From Pseudomonas sp. URMO17WK12:I11 (GTDB taxonomy: Bacteria > Pseudomonadota > Gammaproteobacteria > Pseudomonadales > Pseudomonadaceae): 64,000 nucleotides of DNA. The notes below the pieces were generated by a model, which ran no database searches, had not been told where the DNA came from, and saw only the letters and a list, made by a program, of their open reading frames with translations. Shown here piece by piece: positions 8,432-18,080 of the stretch. The first letter of the stretch is position 1, and every line of letters begins with the position of its first letter. The stretch lies in the NCBI RefSeq assembly GCF_007677725.1, contig NZ_VEDF01000002.1, forward strand, positions 558,001 through 622,000, in the 5' to 3' direction. Made by a program: the position numbers and the translations under genes.

Positions 8432-8801
8432 GACAACTCCAGGGACAATACGTTTCAAACGGAAGACACTAAATTAGCTCGGTATACGGAATACCTAAGA
8501 CGGTTTTGTTATATGCCGCGCAAACGTGTGCGAGATTAAGCATATAGCTGCACCATTATTGTGCCACACCCCCTCTAGTACGGGCTTATGGCGGCCGTGC
8601 TCGGTTTCATGAAGTTCCTTTCATCGACCCCATTGCGGGGCATTGGTCGCTGTCTATACTCCCGTTGAACGTGATTCGTTGATGAGGCCCGACTGCTCTA
8701 TGCAGGGGCTCGGTCGTCGAAGTCAGGCAGTCTTGACCGCCGTTCCCTCTTGCCGCAGGCCCTGCCTCCGGGACAACAAGAACGAGAAAGGGGAACCCGC
8801 A
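8432..8801. other. 370-bp divergent control region before the cox genes
   Basis: No gene is seen. It holds an inverted repeat GGTAT-N5-ATACC at 8481-8495, several AT-rich patches, and an RpoS-like promoter at 8633-8660. The long leader from there to coxB (about 135 nt) contains no clear terminator hairpin. Confidence 0.6.
8633..8660 (+). promoter_or_regulatory. Stationary-phase (RpoS-type) promoter of the cox operon
   Basis: CTATACT at 8654-8660 is the preferred extended -10 of sigma-S, with TTGCGG (8633-8638) as a weak -35 at a 16-bp spacing. In P. aeruginosa the aa3 oxidase genes are known to depend on RpoS and starvation, which agrees. Confidence 0.6.
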
Positions 8802-9929
8802 ATGATGCGACATCCACTTGTATGGATGGGCCTTCTGTTGTGGTCGGTTCTGGGTCAGGCCAGTGCTGCCTGGACCGTGAACATGCACCCAGGGGCGACG
8901 GACGTCTCCAACGCCGTGTTTGATCTGCACATGACGATCTTCTGGATCTGCGTGGTGATCGGCGTGGTGGTGTTCGGTGCGATGTTCTGGTCGATGGTCG
9001 TTCACCGCCGTTCTACCGGCCAGCAGGCCGCGCACTTCCACGAACATACCTGGGTCGAAATCCTCTGGACCGTGGTGCCGCTGCTGATTCTGGTGGCCAT
9101 GGCCATACCTGCCACCAAGACGTTGATCGACATCTACGATGCCAGCGAGTCGGACATCGACGTTCAGGTTACCGGCTACCAGTGGAAGTGGCACTACAAG
9201 TACCTGGGCCAGGATGTCGAGTTCTTCAGCAATCTGGCCACGCCCGCCGAGCAGATTCACAATCAGGCGCCCAAGGATGAGCACTACCTGCTTGAAGTCG
9301 ATCAGCCGTTGGTGCTGCCGGTCGGCGCCAAGGTGCGCTTCCTGGTCACCGCTGCCGATGTCATCCATTCCTGGTGGGTGCCGGCGTTCGCCGTCAAGCG
9401 CGATGCTATTCCAGGCTTCGTCAACGAAGCCTGGACCCGCATTGAAAAGCCCGGCATCTATCGCGGCCAGTGCACCGAGCTGTGCGGCAAGGACCATGGT
9501 TTCATGCCGGTGGTGGTCGAGGTCAAGTCCCAGGCCGACTATGACACCTGGCTGGGCGAGCGCAAGGCTGAAGCGGCCAAGCTCAAGGAACTGACCAGCA
9601 AAGCATGGACCTTGCAGGAACTGGTCGAGCGTGGCGACAAGGTCTACCACACCACCTGCGTGGCCTGTCACCAGGCCGAGGGCCAGGGGCTGCCGCCGAT
9701 GTTCCCGGCGCTCAAGGGGTCGAAAATCGCCACCGGGCCGAAAGAGGCGCACCTGGGCATCGTCTACCACGGCAAGCCCGGCACGGCCATGGCCGCATTC
9801 GGCAAGCAGCTGTCGGAGGTCGACATCGCCGCGGTGGTCACTTACGAGCGCAACGCCTGGGGCAACGACAAGGGCGACATGGTCACGCCGCAGGACGTGC
9901 TGGCGCTCAAGCAGGCAGAAGCCAAGTGA
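8802..9929 (+). CDS. coxB: Cytochrome c oxidase aa3 subunit II with fused cytochrome c domain
   Basis: A 375-residue protein with a signal segment (cleavage likely after QASA near 24), two membrane helices, and the cupredoxin CuA domain with C224, C228 and H232 in the motif CTELCGKDH. A C-terminal cytochrome c domain follows with the haem motif C286-VAC-H290, making this the caa3-like form common in Pseudomonas. It receives electrons from cytochrome c and passes them to subunit I. The start is the first of two adjacent ATGs at 8802, behind an AAAGGGG purine run; an upstream in-frame ATG at 8643 lies in the promoter and is rejected. Confidence 0.95.
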   Translation: MMRHPLVWMGLLLWSVLGQASAAWTVNMHPGATDVSNAVFDLHMTIFWICVVIGVVVFGAMFWSMVVHRRSTGQQAAHFHEHTWVEILWTVVPLLILVAMAIPATKTLIDIYDASESDIDVQVTGYQWKWHYKYLGQDVEFFSNLATPAEQIHNQAPKDEHYLLEVDQPLVLPVGAKVRFLVTAADVIHSWWVPAFAVKRDAIPGFVNEAWTRIEKPGIYRGQCTELCGKDHGFMPVVVEVKSQADYDTWLGERKAEAAKLKELTSKAWTLQELVERGDKVYHTTCVACHQAEGQGLPPMFPALKGSKIATGPKEAHLGIVYHGKPGTAMAAFGKQLSEVDIAAVVTYERNAWGNDKGDMVTPQDVLALKQAEAK

Positions 9930-9972
9930 ACCGGCTAACGGGCGGCAATCGATGGATTGCAGGAGACAGGAC

Positions 9973-11556
9973 ATGAGTGCAGTGATCGACGAGCATGGCC
10001 ACGAGCACGCTCACGGGCCGGCCAAGGGCCTGATGCGCTGGGTGTTGACCACCAATCACAAGGACATCGGCACGATGTACCTGTGGTTCGCCTTCAGCAT
10101 GTTCCTGCTCGGTGGCTCGTTCGCCATGGTCATCCGCGCCGAGCTGTTCCAGCCCGGGTTGCAGATCGTGGAACCTGCGTTCTTCAACCAGATGACCACC
10201 ATGCATGGCTTGATCATGGTGTTCGGTGCGGTGATGCCGGCCTTCGTCGGCCTGGCCAACTGGATGATTCCGCTGATGATCGGCGCGCCAGACATGGCCT
10301 TGCCACGGATGAACAACTTCAGTTTCTGGCTGCTGCCAGCGGCATTCCTGCTGCTGGTATCGACCTTGTTCAGCGCAGGTGGCGGGCCTAACTTCGGCTG
10401 GACGTTCTATGCGCCGCTGTCGACGACCTATGCGCCGGCCAGTGTCACGTTCTTCATCTTTGCCATTCACTTGATGGGCGTCAGCTCGATCATGGGCGCG
10501 ATCAACGTGATCGCCACCATTCTCAACCTACGCGCGCCTGGCATGACCTTGATGAAAATGCCGCTGTTCGTCTGGACCTGGCTGATCACCGCGTTTCTGC
10601 TGATCGCGGTGATGCCGGTACTGGCCGGGGTGGTGACCATGATGCTGATGGATATCCACTTTGGCACCAGTTTCTTCAGCGCCGCCGGTGGCGGCGACCC
10701 GGTGCTGTTCCAGCATGTGTTCTGGTTCTTCGGCCATCCCGAGGTCTACATCATGATCCTGCCGGCCTTCGGCGCGGTCAGCTCGATCATCCCCGCGTTC
10801 TCGCGCAAGCCGTTGTTCGGCTACACCTCCATGGTCTACGCCACCGGCGCAATCGCCTTTCTTTCATTCATCGTCTGGGCCCACCACATGTTCGTGGTCG
10901 GCATACCCGTGGTCGGTGAGCTGTTCTTCATGTACGCCACCATGCTGATCGCTGTGCCTACCGGGGTGAAGGTGTTCAACTGGGTCAGCACCATGTGGGA
11001 AGGCTCGCTGACCTTCGAGACACCGATGTTGTTCGCCATCGCCTTCGTCATTCTGTTCACCATCGGTGGTTTCTCCGGGCTGATGCTGGCGATCGCGCCG
11101 GCAGACTTCCAGTACCACGACACCTACTTCGTGGTGGCGCACTTTCACTACGTGCTGGTGCCTGGGGCAATCTTCGGCATCTTCGCATCGGCCTATTACT
11201 GGCTGCCGAAATGGACCGGGCACATGTACGACGAAACCCTTGGCAAGCTGCACTTCTGGCTGTCGTTCGTGGGCATGAACCTGGCCTTCTTCCCGATGCA
11301 TTTCGTCGGCCTGGCCGGGATGCCACGGCGCATCCCTGACTACAACCTGCAGTTTGCCGACTTCAACATGGTGTCCTCGATCGGCGCGTTTCTGTTCGGC
11401 GCAACGCAGATCTTCTTCCTGTTCATCGTCATCAAGTGCATCCGCGGTGGCGATCCTGCGCCCGCCAAACCCTGGGACGGTGCCGAGGGGCTGGAGTGGT
11501 CGGTGCCATCGCCCGCGCCTTATCACACCTTCCAGACGCCACCGGATGTGAAATAG
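9973..11556 (+). CDS. coxA: Cytochrome c oxidase aa3 subunit I
   Basis: A 527-residue haem-copper oxidase with twelve predicted helices. Visible ligands are the haem a His in MHGLIMVFG, the CuB/Tyr segment GHPEVYI, the CuB pair in WAHHMF and the haem a3/haem a histidines in AHFHYV. The cytosolic N-terminus is His-rich (EHGHEHAHG). The ATG at 9973 follows GGAG and lies 43 bp after coxB. It forms the oxygen-reducing, proton-pumping core of the terminal oxidase in the inner membrane. Confidence 0.96.
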   Translation: MSAVIDEHGHEHAHGPAKGLMRWVLTTNHKDIGTMYLWFAFSMFLLGGSFAMVIRAELFQPGLQIVEPAFFNQMTTMHGLIMVFGAVMPAFVGLANWMIPLMIGAPDMALPRMNNFSFWLLPAAFLLLVSTLFSAGGGPNFGWTFYAPLSTTYAPASVTFFIFAIHLMGVSSIMGAINVIATILNLRAPGMTLMKMPLFVWTWLITAFLLIAVMPVLAGVVTMMLMDIHFGTSFFSAAGGGDPVLFQHVFWFFGHPEVYIMILPAFGAVSSIIPAFSRKPLFGYTSMVYATGAIAFLSFIVWAHHMFVVGIPVVGELFFMYATMLIAVPTGVKVFNWVSTMWEGSLTFETPMLFAIAFVILFTIGGFSGLMLAIAPADFQYHDTYFVVAHFHYVLVPGAIFGIFASAYYWLPKWTGHMYDETLGKLHFWLSFVGMNLAFFPMHFVGLAGMPRRIPDYNLQFADFNMVSSIGAFLFGATQIFFLFIVIKCIRGGDPAPAKPWDGAEGLEWSVPSPAPYHTFQTPPDVK

Positions 11557-11567
11557 GAGGCTGGCCC

Positions 11568-12134
11568 ATGAACGGCTCGTCGCTGCATCGCCTGGTCACC
11601 CGCCTGCTGCTGTTGACGGTGGTGATGTTCGCCTTCGGCTTCGCCCTGGTGCCGCTGTATGACGTGATGTGCAAAGCCTTCGGCATCAACGGCAAGACCG
11701 GCGGGCCGTACCTGGGCAGTCAGGTCAGTGACCCTGCCCGTTCGGTGCGGGTGCAGTTCATGTCGACCAATGCCAGCGACATGGTCTGGGAGTTCCATTC
11801 CGTCGCCGACCAGCTTGAGGTCAATCCAGGGGCCGTGAACCAGATGCTGTTCATTGCCCACAACCCCACCGACCGGGCGATGAGCGCCCAGGCGGTTCCC
11901 AGTATCACCCCGGCCGAGGCGGCGGCGTACTTCCACAAGACCGAGTGCTTCTGTTTCACCCAGCAGGTGCTGCAGCCGGGCGAACGCATCGAAATGCCGG
12001 TGCGCTTCATCGTCGACCGCGACCTGCCAGCCAGTGTGAAGCACCTGACGCTGGCCTACACCTTGTTCGACATCACTGCGCGTCACCCGCCGATCGCCCA
12101 CGCCGCGCTACAGGACGTTCAAGGCGCCCGTTGA
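11568..12134 (+). CDS. ctaG: Cytochrome oxidase copper assembly protein CtaG (Cox11)
   Basis: The 188-residue protein has one N-terminal membrane anchor (about 10-30) and a periplasmic domain with the copper motif C127-F-C129-F. Cox11 proteins deliver copper to the CuB site of subunit I. TAGGAGG lies 8 nt before the ATG at 11568, and the gene starts 11 bp after coxA. Length is usual for the family. Confidence 0.94.
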   Translation: MNGSSLHRLVTRLLLLTVVMFAFGFALVPLYDVMCKAFGINGKTGGPYLGSQVSDPARSVRVQFMSTNASDMVWEFHSVADQLEVNPGAVNQMLFIAHNPTDRAMSAQAVPSITPAEAAAYFHKTECFCFTQQVLQPGERIEMPVRFIVDRDLPASVKHLTLAYTLFDITARHPPIAHAALQDVQGAR

Positions 12135-12150
12135 GGGAAGGAGAACAGCA

Positions 12151-13038
12151 ATGGCACGTCATGAGCATTACTACGTACCGGCACAGAGCAAATGGCCGAT
12201 CATCGCCACCCTCGGCATGTTCATCACGGTCTACGGCCTGGGCACCTGGTTCAATGACATGAAGGCCGGCCATCCGGGGTCTCATGGGCCGTTGATCTTC
12301 TTCATCGGCGCCCTGCTGCTGGCCTACATGCTGTTTGGCTGGTTCGGCGCGGTGATCAAGGAGAGCCATGCCGGTTTGTACAGCTCACAGATGGACCGCT
12401 CGTTCCGTTGGGGCATGGGCTGGTTCATCTTTTCCGAGGTGATGTTCTTTTTGGCCTTCTTCGGTGCGCTGTTCTATGTACGCGTGCTCGCCGGACCCTG
12501 GCTGGCCGGTGACGGCGCCAAGGGGGTGGCGCACATGCTGTGGCCCAGCTTCGAATTCGCCTGGCCGCTGCTGCACACGCCTGATCCCAAGCTGTTCCCG
12601 CCGCCTAGGGAAGTCATCGACCCTTGGCACCTGCCGTTGATCAACACGGTTCTGCTGGTGAGCTCGAGCGTGACCATCACCCTCGCCCACCACGCCTTGC
12701 GCCGTGATCACCGCCAATCCTTGAAGCTGTGGATGGCGCTGACGATCGCCCTGGGCATCAGTTTCATCGCATTGCAGGCGTATGAGTACTTCGAGGCCTA
12801 CACCAAGCTGGGGCTGACCTTGGGCTCAGGCATCTATGGCGCGACGTTCTTCATGCTCACCGGTTTTCACGGCGCCCATGTCACCTTGGGCACGATCATT
12901 CTGATGGTGATGTTCGCGCGCATCCTGCGCGGGCACTTCAGCCCGGACAAGCATTTCGGTTTCGAGGCGGCGAGCTGGTATTGGCACTTCGTCGACGTGG
13001 TGTGGGTGGGGTTGTTCATCTTTGTCTATGTGCTGTGA
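12151..13038 (+). CDS. coxC: Cytochrome c oxidase aa3 subunit III
   Basis: A 295-residue protein with about seven hydrophobic helices and the subunit III hallmarks W-F-x-F-S-E-V-M-F-F near 90-100 and the C-terminal YWHFVDVVWVGLF segment. It stabilises the core and the proton uptake path. GGAAGGAG precedes the ATG at 12151, which lies 16 bp after ctaG. It ends the forward oxidase structural block; the next small gene lies on the opposite strand. Confidence 0.95.
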   Translation: MARHEHYYVPAQSKWPIIATLGMFITVYGLGTWFNDMKAGHPGSHGPLIFFIGALLLAYMLFGWFGAVIKESHAGLYSSQMDRSFRWGMGWFIFSEVMFFLAFFGALFYVRVLAGPWLAGDGAKGVAHMLWPSFEFAWPLLHTPDPKLFPPPREVIDPWHLPLINTVLLVSSSVTITLAHHALRRDHRQSLKLWMALTIALGISFIALQAYEYFEAYTKLGLTLGSGIYGATFFMLTGFHGAHVTLGTIILMVMFARILRGHFSPDKHFGFEAASWYWHFVDVVWVGLFIFVYVL

Positions 13039-13065
13039 AGGCCGCCGGACAACCCCGTGCGGACT

Positions 13066-13269
13066 TCAGAAAGGCGCGTGCGACACCAGCTGACCGCTGA
13101 TCAAGCCCCAGGCAACCAGGCCGACGGTCAGCGCGGCCAGGGTCACGCGCACGGTCAGGGCCTTGAGCAGGCGGGTGGAGTGTTCATCGTCCTTGATCAG
13201 AAACACCAGCCCACTGAACAGGCTGGCAATCGTGGCCAACAGCATCAGGACAATCGCGGCCTTGAGCAT
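13066..13269 (-). CDS. DUF2909 twin-helix membrane protein
   Basis: A 67-residue protein with two hydrophobic helices (about 4-24 and 44-62) joined by a charged loop (KDDEHSTR). It matches the small DUF2909 proteins found between coxC and the SURF1 gene in pseudomonads. It is on the opposite strand to its neighbours. A role in oxidase assembly or stability is suggested only by position. Confidence 0.78.
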   Translation of the reverse strand: MLKAAIVLMLLATIASLFSGLVFLIKDDEHSTRLLKALTVRVTLAALTVGLVAWGLISGQLVSHAPF

Positions 13270-13330
13270 GGCGATACTCCAAGGGGGTAGTGATGCAAAC
13301 CAGTATAGCGATCCACGTGGCGAGGCCTCG

Positions 13331-14068
13331 ATGAGGACGTTCCGCCCAGGCTGGCTACCGACCCTGCTGGTCCTGGCGATGCTGCCAGGGTTGATCGCCC
13401 TGGGCTGCTGGCAACTTGGCCGCGCCGAACAAAAGCGCCTGTTGCTGGCGACCTATGCCGAGCGACGGATCGCGGCGCCCCTGGACGCCACGCAATTGTC
13501 GAGCGAGCAAGACCAGGCCTACCGGCGGGTACGCCTCTACGGGCGTTTCGATGCCGAGCACAGTGTGCTGCTGGACAACCGCATGCGCGATGGCCAGGCC
13601 GGGGTCGAGCTGCTGCAGGCCTTCCATGACCAGGCCAGTGACGTGTGGTTGCTGATCAATCGAGGCTGGTTGGCGTGGCCCGATCGGCGCATACCGGTGC
13701 AATTCGAAACGCCCGTCGAGGCCCTGGAGCTGGACGCCTCGGTGTACGTAACGCCTGGTCGCGCATTCGTGCTGCGCCCAGACGCGGCGGGGGCGCAATG
13801 GCCGCATGTGCTCAATGCCCTTGAGCCCGGGGCGCTATGGCAACAGCTCGAGCGTCACGGTTTTGCCCATGAACTGCGTCTGGAACCAGGCCCTGCCGCC
13901 TACCGAGTGGACTGGCCCTTGGTTGCCATGGGTCCGGAAAAGCACCTTGGCTACGCCGTGCAGTGGTTCGCCCTGGCCATCACCTTGCTGTTGCTCTACC
14001 TCTACTTCGGCTGGCATCACAAGAAGGAGAAAGCGCATGGCCACCGCCACTCGACTGGACCTGCCTGA
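13331..14068 (+). CDS. SURF1-family oxidase assembly protein
   Basis: A 245-residue protein with the SURF1 layout: an N-terminal helix (8-27) followed by LGCWQLGRAEQKR, a periplasmic domain with LLDNRMRDGQ-type and INRGW motifs, and a C-terminal helix (about 212-235). SURF1 helps insert haem a into subunit I. The ATG at 13331 is preferred over upstream frames because the family starts just before the first helix; the ribosome site is weak. Its 3' end overlaps the next gene by 32 bp, implying coupled translation. Confidence 0.9.
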   Translation: MRTFRPGWLPTLLVLAMLPGLIALGCWQLGRAEQKRLLLATYAERRIAAPLDATQLSSEQDQAYRRVRLYGRFDAEHSVLLDNRMRDGQAGVELLQAFHDQASDVWLLINRGWLAWPDRRIPVQFETPVEALELDASVYVTPGRAFVLRPDAAGAQWPHVLNALEPGALWQQLERHGFAHELRLEPGPAAYRVDWPLVAMGPEKHLGYAVQWFALAITLLLLYLYFGWHHKKEKAHGHRHSTGPA

Positions 14069-14618
14069 ACGTAGCAACCCCAGGGCCCGCGGGCGTTTGC
14101 AGCTGATTCTGATACTCCTGGTGGTGCTCGGCCCGATGATCCTGGCCACCTGCATGTACAAGCTCAAGTTCTGGGTGCCGGAGGGTCGCAGCTACCACGG
14201 CACGATGATCGGCAATGGTCAAAGCCGCGCCGACCTGGGCGTGGCCGGCGACGACCGGCGCTGGCAGTTGCTGGTTAGCGCCCCGCGAGCCTGCGCTGCC
14301 GATTGCCAACGGCTGGTGTACCTGGTGCGGCAGATCCAGGTCGGCCTGGGCCGGGATGCCAGCCGCGCCAGCCATGCGCTGGCGGCGGCGCAACCGCTGC
14401 CGCAGGCCTTCCAAGCGCTGCTGGGGCGTGAATACCCGCAATTGCAGCGCTATGCGCTGGATGTCCAGCGCTACCAGGAGCAGGTCGGTGAAGCCGGTCC
14501 GCAACTGTGGATCGTCGATCCGCACGGCAACCTGGTGCTGCGCTACGACGCCAAGGTCAACGGCAAGCACGTGCTCGACGACCTGCGCCACCTGCTCAAG
14601 CTCTCCAACATCGGCTAG
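14037..14618 (+). CDS. Membrane-anchored SCO-like protein of the cox cluster, unassigned
   Basis: A 193-residue protein with a single helix at about 21-40 and a periplasmic domain. It contains C86-AAD-C90, the CxxxC spacing of SCO copper chaperones, and near the C-terminus WIVDPHGNLVLRY, which parallels the SCO strand IVGPDG. The SCO histidine that completes copper binding is not evident. AAGGAG precedes the ATG at 14037, inside the end of the SURF1 gene. Family placement is inference; it is usually annotated as hypothetical. Confidence 0.8.
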   Translation: MATATRLDLPERSNPRARGRLQLILILLVVLGPMILATCMYKLKFWVPEGRSYHGTMIGNGQSRADLGVAGDDRRWQLLVSAPRACAADCQRLVYLVRQIQVGLGRDASRASHALAAAQPLPQAFQALLGREYPQLQRYALDVQRYQEQVGEAGPQLWIVDPHGNLVLRYDAKVNGKHVLDDLRHLLKLSNIG

Positions 14619-14627
14619 GAGCCTGCC

Positions 14628-15707
14628 ATGGCCAGACCCGGTTTTCGCCTTGCCGTGTTCGCCACCCTGCTCGCGCTGCTGGTGGTCATGCTCGGCGCCT
14701 ACACCCGTCTGACCCATGCCGGGCTGGGCTGCCCGGACTGGCCTGGTTGCTATGGCTTCATCGGCGTACCCAAGAGCGAAGCGCAACTGGCCCATGCCGA
14801 GCAGCATTTTCCAGAGCACCCGGTGGAAGCGGCCAAGGGCTGGGCCGAGATGGTGCATCGCTATTTTGCCGGCACCCTGGCGCTGGTCATTGCCGCGCTG
14901 GCAGTGCAGGCGGTACGCCGCCACGGCCGCGACGGGCAACCCTATCGCTTGCCGCTTCTGTTGCTGGGCGTAGTACTGGCGCAGGCAGCATTCGGCATGT
15001 GGACAGTGACGCTCAAACTATGGCCGCAGGTGGTCACTGCGCACCTGCTTGGCGGTTTCACCACCCTCAGCCTGCTTCTGCTGCTGGCGCTGCGCCTGTC
15101 CCGGGCCTTCGCGCCGCTGCCGAAGCTACCGTTGAGCCTGCGCCGCCTGGCGGCGCTGGGGTTTTTGCTGGTGATCGGTCAGATCGCCCTGGGCGGCTGG
15201 GTCAGTGCCAACTACGCAGCGGTGGCTTGCATCGACCTGCCTACCTGCCATGGCCAGTGGTGGCCGGCAGCCGACTTCAGTAACGGCTTTCACCTGACTC
15301 AGCACGTCGGCCCCAACTACCTGGGCGGACAGCTCGACAGCGACGCCCGCACGGCGATCCACATGAGTCACCGCTTGGGTGCGCTGCTGGTGACAGCGGT
15401 GCTGCTGCTACTTTCGTGGAAACTGTACCGCTGCGGCCTGGCCGGGCTCTCGCGCCTGGTGCTGCTGGCATTGCTGGTACAGGTCGGCCTGGGCATCAGC
15501 AATATCCTGTTCCACTTGCCGCTGCCGGTGGCGGTCGCACACAACGCCGGTGGCGCGCTGCTGCTGCTGTGCATGGTGCTGGTGAACTACCGGATTCGGG
15601 TGATCGACAAAGTGCGGGTCGGCGTGGGCCGAGGCTGGCGTCTGCGCCCAGTCGCCGCTGTGGGCATCACCCATCACATGAGGAAGGATTCGTGGCGACG
15701 ATTCTGA
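14628..15707 (+). CDS. ctaA: Haem A synthase CtaA/COX15
   Basis: A 359-residue protein with eight helices. It shows the CtaA signature [19 protein letters not shown] near 26-45 with its cysteine pair, and the second cysteine pair in [14 protein letters not shown] near 205. Conserved histidines in MVHRYFA, TAHLLGG and MSHRLGA serve the haems. The enzyme oxidises haem O to haem A. It lies 9 bp after the SCO-like gene, and its end overlaps ctaB by 16 bp. Confidence 0.93.
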   Translation: MARPGFRLAVFATLLALLVVMLGAYTRLTHAGLGCPDWPGCYGFIGVPKSEAQLAHAEQHFPEHPVEAAKGWAEMVHRYFAGTLALVIAALAVQAVRRHGRDGQPYRLPLLLLGVVLAQAAFGMWTVTLKLWPQVVTAHLLGGFTTLSLLLLLALRLSRAFAPLPKLPLSLRRLAALGFLLVIGQIALGGWVSANYAAVACIDLPTCHGQWWPAADFSNGFHLTQHVGPNYLGGQLDSDARTAIHMSHRLGALLVTAVLLLLSWKLYRCGLAGLSRLVLLALLVQVGLGISNILFHLPLPVAVAHNAGGALLLLCMVLVNYRIRVIDKVRVGVGRGWRLRPVAAVGITHHMRKDSWRRF

Positions 15708-16585
15708 AGGCACAGCAGGCAAGCTGGCGCGACTACCTGGAGCTGACCAAGCCAAAGGTGGTCGTGCTGATGCTGATCACCTCGCTGGTGGGGATGTTCC
15801 TGGCGACGCGCGCGGGAGTCGGCTGGGGCGTGCTGCTCTTCGGCAATCTGGGTATCGGGCTGTGCGCGGGCAGCGCGGCGGTGGTCAATCATGTGCTCGA
15901 CCGGCGCATCGATGCGCTGATGGCGCGCACCTACAAGCGGCCGCTGGCCCAAGGGCGGGTCGAGCCGTTACCCGCGTTGCTGTTCGCCCTGGCCTTGGGC
16001 GTGCTGGGCATGACCCTGTTGCTGCGCTTCACCAACGCCTTGACTGCCTGGCTGACCCTCGCCTCGCTATTGGGTTATGCGCTGCTTTACACCGGCTTGC
16101 TCAAGCGTGCCACGCCGCAGAACATCGTCATAGGCGGTGTGGCTGGCGCCGCGCCGCCGTTGCTGGGCTGGGTCGCGGTCAGCGGGCAGGTCAGTGCCGA
16201 GCCGCTGCTGTTGATGCTGATCATCTTCGCCTGGACCCCGCCGCACTTCTGGGCCTTGGCCATCCATCGCAAGCAGGAGTACGCCAAGGCCGACATCCCC
16301 ATGCTGCCGGTCACCCATGGCGAGCACTACACCAAGCTGCATATCCTGCTCTACAGCCTGATCCTGCTGGCAGTGAGCCTGTTGCCGTTCGTCATTCACA
16401 TGAGCGGCCCGCTTTACCTGGCCTGCGCCCTCGCCCTCGGCCTGCGCTTCCTGCAGTGGGCCTGGGTGTTGTACCGTGGCAGCCGGCCGCACGCGGCAAT
16501 CGGTACGTTCAAGTACTCCATCGTCTACCTGTTCGCACTGTTCATCGCGTTGCTCGTTGACCATTACCTGTTGCTGAATCTATGA
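15692..16585 (+). CDS. ctaB: Protohaem IX farnesyltransferase (haem O synthase)
   Basis: A 297-residue UbiA-family membrane enzyme. The Asp-rich prenyl-binding region reads [20 protein letters not shown] near 68-88, and the [15 protein letters not shown] start is typical. It adds farnesyl to haem B, giving haem O for CtaA. GTG at 15692 is the start, with AGGAAGG 4-10 nt upstream. It overlaps both neighbours, so the ctaA-ctaB-sco block is one operon. Also named cyoE in many genomes. Confidence 0.93.
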   Translation: MATILKAQQASWRDYLELTKPKVVVLMLITSLVGMFLATRAGVGWGVLLFGNLGIGLCAGSAAVVNHVLDRRIDALMARTYKRPLAQGRVEPLPALLFALALGVLGMTLLLRFTNALTAWLTLASLLGYALLYTGLLKRATPQNIVIGGVAGAAPPLLGWVAVSGQVSAEPLLLMLIIFAWTPPHFWALAIHRKQEYAKADIPMLPVTHGEHYTKLHILLYSLILLAVSLLPFVIHMSGPLYLACALALGLRFLQWAWVLYRGSRPHAAIGTFKYSIVYLFALFIALLVDHYLLLNL

Positions 16586-17214
16586 CCCGAACCCAGAAAA
16601 CCGTCTTCATCCTCGTTGCCCTGGTCGCGCTGATCCTGGGCCTGACCGTGAACAAGGTGCTCAATGGCAAGGACCAGCCCAACCCCACCGAGCTGATCGA
16701 TGCAGGCATCATTCTGTTGCCGCAAAGCCGTGCGGTAGCGGATGTCACCATGACCGACCAGAACGGCCAGCCGCTGCACCTGGCCGACCTCAAGGGCAAA
16801 TGGTCGCTGCTGTTCTTCGGCTACACCTATTGCCCGGACATCTGCCCTACCACCCTGGCCCAGCTGCGCCAGGTCAAGAGCGAGCTGCCCAAGGTTGCGC
16901 TGGAACGGCTGCAGGTGGTGCTGGTGAGTGTCGACCCCAACCGCGATACGCCGAACCAGCTCAAGCAGTACCTGGGTTACTTCGACAAGGATTTCGTGGG
17001 GGTCACAGGCTCGATCGAGGACACCCAGAAACTGGCCAACGCCTTGAGCATTCCGTTCATTCCGGCCGATACCAGCAAGCCGGGGTACACCGTCGATCAC
17101 AGCGGCAACCTGGCCATCGTCGGGCCAGACGGACGTCAGCGTGGGTTCATCCGCGCGCCGTTCAACAATCAGAAGCTGGTGGCGCAATTGCCCGGCCTGG
17201 TGAAGCGGGACTGA
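16582..17214 (+). CDS. SCO1/SenC copper chaperone
   Basis: The 210-residue protein has an N-terminal anchor (8-25) and a thioredoxin-like domain with the copper motif C84-PDI-C88 and the third ligand H173 in TVDHSGN. It metallates the CuA centre of subunit II. The ATG overlaps the ctaB stop as ATGA. A strong bidirectional terminator follows, closing the oxidase cluster. Confidence 0.94.
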   Translation: MTRTQKTVFILVALVALILGLTVNKVLNGKDQPNPTELIDAGIILLPQSRAVADVTMTDQNGQPLHLADLKGKWSLLFFGYTYCPDICPTTLAQLRQVKSELPKVALERLQVVLVSVDPNRDTPNQLKQYLGYFDKDFVGVTGSIEDTQKLANALSIPFIPADTSKPGYTVDHSGNLAIVGPDGRQRGFIRAPFNNQKLVAQLPGLVKRD

Positions 17215-17224
17215 GCCGACGCGC

Positions 17225-17275
17225 AAAAAAGCAGCGCGGGCAAACCGCCGATCCGGTCTGCCCGCGCTGCTTTTT
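17225..17275. terminator. Strong bidirectional terminator between sco and metQ
   Basis: An AAAAA-flanked hairpin with a 16-17-bp stem (GCAGCGCGGGCA and TGCCCGCGCTGC as its base, one mismatch inside) and a T-run on each strand. It sits in the 79-bp gap between convergent genes and serves both. Confidence 0.95.
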
Positions 17276-17293
17276 GAGCGAGCGTGGTGCGGC

Positions 17294-18064
17294 TTAGAAG
17301 GCCGGTACCACGGCGCCTTTGTATTTCTCGGTGATGAACTGCTTCACTTCAGGCGAATGCAGCGCCGCCGCGAGTTTTTTCATCGCGTCCGCGTCCTTGT
17401 TGTCCGGACGGGCCACCAGGATATTCACGTACGGCGAATCGCTGCCCTCGATGGCCAAGGCGTCCTTCTCAGGGTTCAGCTTGGCTTCCAAGGCGTAGTT
17501 GGTGTTGATCAAGGCGGCATCGACCTGGGTCAGCACGCGCGGGATGGTCGCCGCTTCCAGCTCACGGAACTTGACGTTCTTGGGGTTCTCGGCAATGTCC
17601 TTGACGGTGGACAGGATGTTGCTGCTGTCCTTGAGCTTGATGACCCCGGCCTTGTCCAGCAGCAGCAGGGCACGGCCGCCGTTGGTGGCATCGTTGGGGA
17701 TGACCACGGTGGCACCCGATGGCAGCTCATCGAGCTTCTTGAGCTTGGTCGAATACACGCCCAGCGGTTCGATGTGCACACCGGTGACGCTGACCAGGTC
17801 GGTGCCCTTGGCCTTGTTGAACTCATCCAGGTAAGGCTGGTGCTGGAAGAAGTTGGCATCCAGGCGCTTCTCCGCCACCTGCACGTTCGGCTGCACGTAG
17901 TCGGTGAATTCCTTGACCTTGAGCTCCACGCCCTGTTTCGCCAGCTGCGGTTTGACGAAATTGAGAATCTCGGCGTGTGGCACCGGCGTGGCGGCGACCG
18001 TCAGGGACTCGGCATTGGCCGAGAAGGCCGCGACAGCGGCGACAACAGCAAGCAGCTTCTTCAT
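17294..18064 (-). CDS. metQ: D-methionine ABC transporter substrate-binding protein
   Basis: A 256-residue NlpA/MetQ-family binding protein with a signal peptide (MKKLLAVVAAVAAFSANA). It has the usual VAATPVPHAEIL and FFQHQPYLDEFN segments. No lipobox Cys is present at the cleavage site, so the mature protein should be free in the periplasm rather than a lipoprotein. CAAGGAG lies 7 nt before the ATG. It is the third gene of metNIQ, separated from metI by 64 bp with two hairpins. Confidence 0.93.
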   Translation of the reverse strand: MKKLLAVVAAVAAFSANAESLTVAATPVPHAEILNFVKPQLAKQGVELKVKEFTDYVQPNVQVAEKRLDANFFQHQPYLDEFNKAKGTDLVSVTGVHIEPLGVYSTKLKKLDELPSGATVVIPNDATNGGRALLLLDKAGVIKLKDSSNILSTVKDIAENPKNVKFRELEAATIPRVLTQVDAALINTNYALEAKLNPEKDALAIEGSDSPYVNILVARPDNKDADAMKKLAAALHSPEVKQFITEKYKGAVVPAF

Positions 18065-18080
18065 GAATCACTCCTTGTGA

